Of a stretch of DNA of 64,000 nt, positions 56,399-64,000 are shown piece after piece. A model generated the notes under the pieces. The model had not been told where the DNA came from, did not search any database, and saw nothing but the letters and a program-made list of their open reading frames with translations. Source of the stretch: Puccinia triticina (Eukaryota > Basidiomycota > Pucciniomycetes > Pucciniales > Pucciniaceae); assembly GCF_026914185.1 (NCBI RefSeq), contig NC_070572.1, forward strand, positions 1,240,001 to 1,304,000, given 5' to 3'. Each line of letters opens with the position of its first letter. Position 1 is the first letter of the stretch. Position numbers and translations under genes: made by a program.

Positions 56399-58564
56399 TC
56401 AACTCCTCTTCTGACAACTCTCACATGACTGAACCCACTTCTTGATGATCTTCTTCATTCCTTCCCACCAGTACCGCAATTTGATTCTTTGATAGGTTTC
56501 TGTTGCTCCACGATGACCTAACTCCTCATGCATTGCCTTCATTATCTTCTGTTGAGTCAACGGAACAGATACAATTACCTGACTGTATGGTACATTTCTC
56601 TTCCTTAGTTGTCCGTCCTGTAAAAAATAGTTAGCTGATCTCCTTTTAATTTTCTGGAACTCTGTGTCTGAACAATCTGTTGGCCGCATAAGTGTCTCCA
56701 GATAATCTCTCATTCGTTTCCAGAATCCAACTTGCTGTACTCCTGCTCCCGTAACTTGAGTTTCCACGATTCCAACTGATTTTACTCCCATTCCGGGGTG
56801 AGTTTTCACCCAGCCGTCTTCCTCGTCCGCGTCCCTTGCCACGTCGTCCTTATCCAATGGTCGTCTTGATAACCCATCCGGCATTGTAAATGTCTTTCCG
56901 GGCTTATGTACCAATTCAAAAGAAAAGAGCTGAATAAACGCCACCCATCGTGTCATTGGCGCACTTGGCAAACTGGGGGTATTAATCATCTGTATGAGGG
57001 CTTTTGCGTCTACCTGTAATTCGAAATGTTGTCCCCACAATAATATCTGCAGTTTCTTCAGGATCTTCTTAACTCCCAGGAGCTCCAGCTTTGACTGTGC
57101 ATATTCTGATTCCTTGTCCGTGAAACTTACTGATTCATACAACACTGGCCTATCTAATCCATCCTTATCTTCCTGCATGAGCACTGCGCCTGCCGCTAAA
57201 TAACTTGAGTCTATTGCCAGTTTGATCTTCCCTGCGTCCTCTCCGTAGTCCAATCCTTTTAATACAATCTCCTCCCCTACAATCCGCTTCAGTGATTTAA
57301 ATGCTTCTTCACATTCCTGTGTCCAAATAAATTCTGTATCTATTCGTGTCAGCCGCCGTAATGGTGCTGCTATTGCTGAAAAATCCTTGATGAACATCCT
57401 GACGTAAACACACAAGCCTAAAAATTGCCTGACATCCTTCTTTGATGTAAGTGGAGGCCAAGTCTGAACCTTGTTTTGTTTCTTTACTGATATAGTCCTC
57501 CCCTCCTGTGATACCACATGACCTACAATATCCAAAGCCGGAACACAACAGGCAAACTTCTCTCCTGATATTGTGAGCCCTGCTTCCTCAATCCGAAATA
57601 AAATCCTTTCCAATGTGATTGCATATTCCCAAATGAATTGTCGAATATTTGGATTCTCATCCAATGTAGCGCCACCATAGTCTGACTTAGGTCCCTTAAT
57701 TCCGCCATCATCAATAAATATTCCTACATGTTCTGGCAGTTCCTCTTGAAGTATCCACGTCATCTGCACCTGATATACCGCCACTGAGTTTGTTGCACCC
57801 TGAGGTAATCTAGTTAGTTGTACCCGCCCCAAGGGTGTTTCAAACGTCGTAAGAGGTCTTGAAGCTGGATCCAGTTCTTGTTTGTCGTAACAGCCCATGA
57901 TGTCGCCCAATCCGTAACAAGCTCTCCCTGCAAAAGAATCCACAAATTCTTCTATTTTTGGAGGTAATCCTGCATCTTTAATAGTGACTTTATTCAGCTG
58001 CTGCAAATCATGTACAATCCGTAACTTACCATTTGATTTTGCCACACAAAAAACCGGACTAGAATAGCTGGAAGTTGATTGCTCGTAGAGTCCTGTTTGA
58101 ATCCTCTTCCTTACCAACTCAATAAAATCGTTTCTTATTGCATTTGGGATGGGGATTGGCCGCTGTTGCCAAGGTTCATGATTGATCACCGGTATTTTGT
58201 AAGGTTGTCCGTATTCATGTCTAAGTATTCCCCGTTCTTCTTCCGTAAAAGCAATAGCCTTCTCCCGCAACACAATCACATACTTCAACAATTTTAACTC
58301 CTCTTTTCTCAACCAATTGGGAGGTCCAAAGTTTACTGCTTCTAACCTCTTTGCTGTAACTCTTCTTGTTTCTCTAAACTCTGGTGGAAATGGCGTGAGA
58401 GGTGTCTGATAAGGATCCCGAGATAACTTTGGTCTTTCCAATGGCGGGTTAAGTCCTTGCGGCATAGGCTGATTTACCGGTCGAATCTTCTTTGCAACCC
58501 CCTTGTACTTTGCTGCACAAACTATGTTGTCCATCCTGTCTAAAATTTCTGCTGAAATTATCAA
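56399..58564 (-). pseudogene. Gypsy 2: reverse transcriptase - RNase H - H2C2 finger
   Basis: The start near 58564 is an ATG, though upstream linkage is broken by the spacer. RT: SSPVFCVAKSNGKLRIVHDL, LPQGATNSVAVYQVQM, catalytic box HVGIFIDDGGIKG. RNase H: KIKLAIDSSYLAAGAVLMQE, with its first Asp. H2C2: HEELGHRGATETYQRIKL then CESCQKR. It ends at TGA 56399-56401. About 720 aa. Distinct from gypsy 1 in every motif, so the two belong to different gypsy lineages. Confidence 0.9.
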
Positions 58565-59586
58565 TTTAACTGGTCAGTAACTGGTTCTGCTGCTGTAAAA
58601 GTAACGGTTAGTTATGGCTGTTGGAGTTAATTTTGTTCACTTGAGCGCATAGTCTTTCTTAAATTCTGTTGTTCTTATTCATGAGTTAGTTTTGTTTGAA
58701 TTTGCCCACCCCTGCCCTCAGCTAACAAACTTAATTGCTGCCTACACACAAATGTATAATTTTAATTTTATTTCAGTTTTTACTCAGCTTTATTTATTTA
58801 TTTCTCTCTCTTTCCAATCTCATTCTTCTCCTGATTTTGTTAACCAGGAAAAATAGAATAACTTACCAGCTAGAACGCGCAAAACAAAAAAAGTTTCCTT
58901 GTTGATTTTCTCGCCATGTAGCCACAACACCATGGGTGCGGTCCCTTATGTTAGAATCTACTGCGCTTTGCTCGCGCTCGCGCGGGTCGGAGTGCTACAA
59001 GGTTGTCCCCAAGTCGTAGAGACCTTCCTAAAATCCGCTCCGCGCTCCGTAACTTGCCAATAAAACAGCTCAATCCGATCCGTCCTTGCGCGCCTCTGCA
59101 CCCCGATATCGGTTTGAGTGAATAGAAACCTTATTCTCTTCATATAAACACATACGTTGATCCCCTGAACAGCGGCAGACCTCGGCTCTTATCCATGCGG
59201 CCGCTACTCTCTACCTCCATTCCGCCAACCAGATCTAATGAAGCAGTTCAAGCTCTTCACCTTCGCGGCAGAAGAAGGTGAGTGACCTTAATTGCGAAGA
59301 CCATTTTCAATAGGCTGACAACGCTTGGTACAGCGCCGTCAGCTACGCTGCCATATCCAGATGTTTCTCTCAGTTTTGCCGATCGGGTTTGCACAAAAAT
59401 TTTCGGGATCAAGGTGCGTCCCCAGTTCCTCCCTCCCTCCTTCGTTCCCTCTCCAGTTTTCACTACCAACAAAGAGATTAGAGCACCATCTTACAGCCAA
59501 TTCTACTGTTTTCTGGCTTTATTTTTGAGACTAATATTGCTTTCTGTCTCGACTTGTTAGAGAAATACCATACCACCTTGTTTAGA

Positions 59587-60586
59587 ATGTCTTCTCACGA
59601 GTCCACCGGCGTTGTTGTTGTCCCAGAGGCCCCGCGCAATACTGCTTCCTCTCCTGTGACTGAAAGGGTACGCCCTCGCTCAAGCTATCTCCTCAATACC
59701 TGCCTCCTAACATAGTACACCCCCCCCATCTCATTTTAGGCCCCGACGACGGCGCGTCCGTCGTTTATCGAACCTCTTGAAGAAGAAGGTACTCCAGATG
59801 AGGCACCTCCTCCCTATATTGCTACTGCTCGCTTCTCCACCGCCGCTGGCGGCTATCTTCAGAACGCTCGTGCTCCTGCGTTCACGGTCGGGTCTCCTCC
59901 TATACTTGCAAACCTTCGCACGCCCTCGCCAATCCACTCACCTCGATGGGCACAAGCTGCTCCGTTCGTCCTTCGATCGCCTCCACCTGCCCTTCGTCAT
60001 CGCTGGGCTCCAGAGTCTCCGACTCCCGTCGGCCCAGAGCGCCCGAATCGTCGCCAACGCTATTCCCCACTTTCCCCTCCTCCGACGTCTTCGCCGCCTC
60101 CAACTGAAATGCCTCCTACCCCTCCATCTCCTCCTGACATGCCGCCGACCCCTCGTCCTTGAGCCGCACAGATTGCTGAAGTGTACACTGATGGACACTT
60201 CAGCTCTGCTTTCCTAGCCGCTCAGTTCTACAATCTTCTAGTGTCTCTTTGGGCCATGTTGGCCAGATTTCCCGCCAATCACCCCGACGCTAATCACCAT
60301 AACCTTCTCCGCTTAGACGCCGACTTGCTTGAAGGTTGGTTCATTGCCCATAGCGCTAATTTGTGAGCATTACTTCCTACTCTTCTCCTCCCATCCACAC
60401 TCCTAACTATCAACTGATACAAGCACAGTCCCGAACGCTCCTTCTTCCCATAGGTTGGTGTTACTCGACGACCTCAATTCCCAAGCGCGATTAGTGTTTC
60501 GCACCCTTTGCGCAGCTATCCTTTGCTTCAACTACATAAATACTCGTACCGTTCCTGGCTATGACCCTACCAACCCTCAACTCTGA
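59587..60586 (+). CDS. Antisense accessory gene inside gypsy 2, three exons, unknown function
   Basis: Read as join(59587-59667, 59740-60362, 60454-60586), 278 codons plus stop, on the strand opposite to gag-pol. Both introns are GT-AG and keep frame. One in-frame TGA at 60160-60162 splits it (CGA would give Arg). The first part is Pro/Ser/Arg-rich with a PPPY motif (DEAPPPYIATARF). The second part is folded-looking: HFSSAFLAAQFYNLLVSLWA, LLEGWFIAHSANL, LVFRTLCAAILCFNYI. GC-rich codon use differs from the AT-rich flanks. An upstream exon-like segment (59238-59440) with good splice sites may be 5' UTR. Captured host gene or a lineage-specific retroelement gene; function unknown. Confidence 0.55.
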
Positions 60587-60664
60587 CCATTCTCCCTTCC
60601 TCTTTTCATCCAAGGCCACTGATATTTCAGCCCGACTCCCAAGACCTCCTCTTATCTAAAAAAT

Positions 60665-60905
60665 GCAAAAACAAAGCTGCTCCCTACCTGTCCTGTTAGC
60701 TTCTAAATATAAAAAAAAGAAAAAAGGTCTCTTTCCAATCTTGTTAGCCTTAAAAACAAACATGTCTCCTTCCAATCCTGTCAGCTCTGGAAATAAAATA
60801 TTGTGTCCGCTTCCCATCTTGGTAGCTCTAGAAACATTCCACTCCTGTTAGCTCTACACATAAAGACAAAGGGTCTCCTTCCTATTCTGTTAGCTTTATA
60901 CTTCT
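60665..60905. repeat. Tandem repeats of 45-50 bp
   Basis: Five or six units around TCCTTCCAATCCTGTTAGCT with A-rich spacers, downstream of the antisense gene. Confidence 0.6.
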
Positions 60906-61105
60906 GATAGGAATAAAATAAAAATAAGACAAACCTGACCCCTCCTGAGAGTAATGAGCCCTAAATGGCAGGGGAAAACTGAAACCTGAAAAAACACATG
61001 ACCAATCCCCGCAAGGTGGAGTGCCAAGAAGATTGAAGCTATCAAGTAAATTTCTTCCAGAATCTATCCTATATACACCAATCCGTAATCTGCTATGTGT
61101 GGGGG

Positions 61106-62769
61106 CTATTCTGCAATTGCAGAATACTCCCAATCTGCCCAGAAGGTTCTGAAGTCCATACCAAGTTGATCTTGTTCGTCCCGTAGCGCCCATTTGAATA
61201 GATCCCAGCTGAATCTCCCAAACAACAGCACCATCTTTGCGCATACACGTCTCAAAAACTCCTCCTCCTCCCCCCTCCGATCGTGCAAATCATACCGCAT
61301 CTCCAGTTCTGCCGTATCAATAATTCCTCGAGTGCTGCCAACGTACATTCCAAACCGTTCCGTAGATGCAATCCACCAGATTTCCGGCCAAATGGTGTCA
61401 TTTTGAAGATATCCCATGGTCCCGTCGTAATTTAGCAACATCATAAATCCTATTCGTCCAACGGGGTGCCCAGGGAGCTCTTTCCAAACCCCTTCAGTTG
61501 TGCAACCATAATTTTCTGGATAAATGCGCAGGAATTCTTTTACTGGATACCCCTCATCAATATAATCAGCACTTATTGGAAACAGCTTTGGTTCTGGAGC
61601 AGTATGAGTGCCCATCCACAACGGTAGTTGTTCCCACTCTGTATGCCAATCTTTCCTCATTTCAGACGAAGGATGTGACTGCCATTCTTGCTCTAAAGGC
61701 ACCTGCTTGGTTTTATGGAGATCAGGTGTGTCTGAAGAATGATCTTGTATTCCCCTTTCCTCATCATCTTTACCTGTTTCCTTCAACACAAATCCCGTAC
61801 AATTTGACAGAGTATCTGAAGGAGTGTTCAATGGCCCATATACAGGTCTACTCTCTTCTGTGAACCCTGTGCTGTTATATAATTCGTTATTTGAGCCGGC
61901 ATCTGTTCCAGTATCCATCCCGCTGGCTGTTCCACCGTCCGTTCCTTCATTGCAACCCATATCCGCTCTACTATTTGACCCGCTATCCGTACCACTATCC
62001 TCTCCGCTGCTTGACCCCCTATCTGTACCAATATCCGCCCCGCTGCCCGCTCCATCCGTTGCTGTCTCCTTAAGCTGATATTCACTCACCTGAATGCTAT
62101 GGGAACACTTACTGGCAATCCTTCGAGGGGGTGCCATTTCCCATCCTGGAACTTCTGGAGCGCATATTGGTATACATAACCTTTCTCCATCCCATAGCTC
62201 GTAACTCAAAATTTCTCCTTGTGCTTTGGACAACTCCAGGCGTACTTTGTGATCCGCCAAAAATGGTCTTCCCAACACTGTATATACCTTCCCTCTCACA
62301 ATAAAAAAATTGGCTGCTTTGTTGTCCTCTGCGTCTATATGGAATGGGATGGCCTCTGCTAATCCCACGATGGGTGAAGAGTGGCCACCAATACCCGTAA
62401 TATTCATACTGATTTCCCTAGTAGGTAATTGCAATTGCAGAGCCACAGTTTCCGGCATGATGTTCAGTTCTGCGCCACTATCAACTAACGCCTTGATCTT
62501 TTGTCCGTTAATAGTTATATTCACAAATCCCAATGGGCATGCATATGTCAGCGGTGCTATGGTATTCAGTGGTCGGCCACTACAATCAAATTCTTCCTCA
62601 AAGTTGGTTCGGTTACATATTCCGGAGTTTTGTTGACGATCTGCCATCTTGAACTCAGCCAAAGGTAAATTATGTAAGTCTTGAAGGAATTTTGGTGCAA
62701 TAAGCAGGAGTTCTTCCAGGGTGAGTGTGAAGCTTTGTTTCAATATCTTCTTTCTCAGCCCCCCCCCCA
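61106..62769 (-). pseudogene. Gypsy 2: aspartic protease ORF with long C-terminal extension
   Basis: The open frame spans 62896-61106; the meaningful part begins after the G10 run at about 62760. It reads TLEELLLIAPKFLQDL, then the retropepsin motif IKALVDSGAELNIMP with flap-like NITGIGGHSSPIVG and YTVLGRPFLAD. A Ser/Gly/Asp/Thr-rich stretch (GTDSGSNSRADMGCNEGTD) follows. The last 200 aa (WHTEWEQLPLWMGTHTAPE ... LFKWALRDEQDQLG) are rich in Trp and aromatic residues and match no domain I know. In the element this ORF takes the place of the protease module between gag and pol. Confidence 0.8.
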
Positions 62770-64000
62770 ACTTTGGCTCTGTCCACCGTTGTCTCCGATG
62801 ACTCCTTTGCTGACTCCTCTGTATTCTTCCTTTCGTCGTCCTTTGCAGGTACCCGCTCCCGTTCCTGAATCTCCTCGCCTTCACTGCTTCCGTCATCAGA
62901 TGTTCCTTCCACCCATGCTCCCGGATAGCTTGATCTCCTCTTCTTTGTCACCGGGGGTTTCTTGTTGGCCTCTTGGTTGGGTACTGGTGCATTATGTGTG
63001 CTCTCCTTAGGCTTCTCCACCTTATCTGGTTTAGATTGCACTGGCTGACTGTCTTTTTCCTTCTCCTTATCCGCATGTCTCGGAGATCGCCGTAAGCCAA
63101 ATCCAACCTGGATCTCCTTGTCTTCCTCCCCGTAGTGCATCTCCGGTGGACTCCACATCTCCCATCGGTTAGTCAAAATCATGGTTGCTGTTGGCTCATG
63201 CGATTTCTCCACTCCTGTGTTTCCTGCCGCCCTATTAGCTCGTATTTCCGCTCCTTCCCTGCTTAACTCAACCCGCTCCGCATACCTCCGTACCAGTTCA
63301 CGAATAGAGTCGCCTGTGTCAGACGGAATTGGTTCCCTGTTTGGATAATAGTAATTTGGTCCTGACTTGTAAACGGCCCGCTTAGTGATGTCTTTGTTTA
63401 GATGGGAGCAAAACATTGCTGTGTGATCCATCTCCTTGCAGTAATAACACTGGATCTGGGTTCTTTGGTAAGGTGGTTCTCCGGGTCCTGGCGGTCTAAA
63501 TCCTGCTGCTGGTGGTCTTGTTCCTGCTAAATGAGGCGGAAAGGGTCTAGAATTTGGGTTAGTATTCAAGTTAGTATTTAAGTCAGTACGTAATTTCTGA
63601 ATTTCTTCTTCTAATGCCTTTACCTTGTCAGACCCCGCATCTGCTTTGGGTTTGGACTGAACTTCGTTCTTGGCTTCTGGTTCCTTGCTGAAACTCTTAC
63701 CCTTTGATGTTCCAACTTCCATATCCAATACGGACAGTGACGCCTCCACGTATTCCTTCAATTGCTCCAACTTAGGTACTAACGCCTTGCCATCCTTTGT
63801 CTTCCGTAGTTTCTTGTTATACGCCAAATCCTTCGCCACGTCTCGCCGTATCTCAAGTGAAATTGCCCTCCAAAGTGGGTCGCCACTTTCTGCACTCAAG
63901 TCCTCGTAGCCCATCTTCTTCAAGTATGCAAGGATCTCCTCGAGTTCGCCCACAAATTTACGATACTCTTCCTTCGTCTGAATGCCACCTTTGCTAGCAT
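62670..64000 (-). pseudogene. Gypsy 2: gag ORF, truncated by the window edge
   Basis: The frame is open to 64000, so the true start lies outside. Visible parts: helical segment (LAYLKKMGYEDLSAESGDPL), Lys/Glu-rich coiled coil, Pro-rich linker, zinc knuckle CYYCKEMDHTAMFC, a basidiomycete-type segment NRWEMWSPPEMHYGE, and a highly charged tail. The last 30 codons (to 62670) are in the wrong frame: the sequence that fits the protease ORF lies one frame over after the G10 run at about 62760-62770. Confidence 0.8.

Larger units (their letters stand above)
53330..64000 (-). mobile_element. Gypsy 2: Ty3/gypsy retrotransposon, minus strand, cut by window edge
   Basis: Order on the minus strand: gag (64000-62670), protease ORF (62769-61106), a 2.5-kb spacer carrying a plus-strand gene, RT-RNase H-H2C2 (58564-56399), integrase (56398-55346), 3' untranslated region, polypurine tract (54530-54518) and 3' LTR (from 54517 down). 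The 5' LTR lies beyond 64000. The left edge of the 3' LTR, set near 53330, is an estimate. Confidence 0.8.

Overview
The window looks like repeat-dense nuclear DNA of a basidiomycete, most likely a rust fungus (Pucciniales). This is inferred from the 67-86 bp GT-AG introns in the host-type genes, the style of the Ty3/gypsy polyproteins, and the very large share of nested mobile DNA. No species can be fixed from sequence alone. Only one gene looks intact: a five-exon ER co-chaperone of the DNAJC3/P58IPK type at 1010-2945. The other host-type genes are broken: a VPS34 PI3-kinase copy (about 40640-45160), an Arf-like GTPase fragment, a short-chain dehydrogenase fragment and a tyrosine-recombinase fragment. 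Layout. 1-5300: the DNAJC3 gene, a small MITE, then AT-rich DNA with LTR-like features. 5328-7097: a fold-back element. 7379-9725: gag-like remnants, including an unusual 215-bp LTR with a tRNA-like module (8596-8810). 9726-29895: one gypsy retrotransposon (gypsy 1) split by three transposons. These are a 13.6-kb CACTA-type element (9726-23310), a 900-bp TTA-flanked MITE (23525-24424) and a 1.2-kb CACT-ended element (26174-27391). Each has a perfect 3-bp target duplication, and removing each rejoins the reading frame. The large CACTA element itself holds a fold-back element (9-bp target duplication), which holds a Helitron carrying the Arf fragment; a second Helitron carries the dehydrogenase fragment. 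29896-39460: LTR pieces, a second 215-bp LTR (solo, with target duplication), arrays related to the CACTA element, a copia remnant, LTRs with duplicated splice-site modules, and a MITE built from TAGCG/CGCTA words. 39461-40050: a minisatellite ORF. 40640-45160: the VPS34 pseudogene with an 882-bp hAT-type MITE inside its kinase exon. 45200-53300: tandem duplications, a short Helitron-like piece with a tyrosine-recombinase fragment, MITEs, a solo gypsy LTR and long fields of self-complementary minisatellites. 53330-64000: a second gypsy element (gypsy 2) on the minus strand, cut by the right edge of the window. Between its protease and reverse-transcriptase ORFs it carries a spliced gene on the opposite strand. 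Element boundaries rest on visible terminal repeats and target duplications. Product names rest on motifs read by eye, and no database was consulted. Six in-frame stop codons in otherwise recognisable genes are all TGA where CGA would fit, which suggests methyl-CpG deamination. The order of insertion in the 9726-23310 nest can be read directly: gypsy 1, then CACTA, then fold-back and Helitrons.
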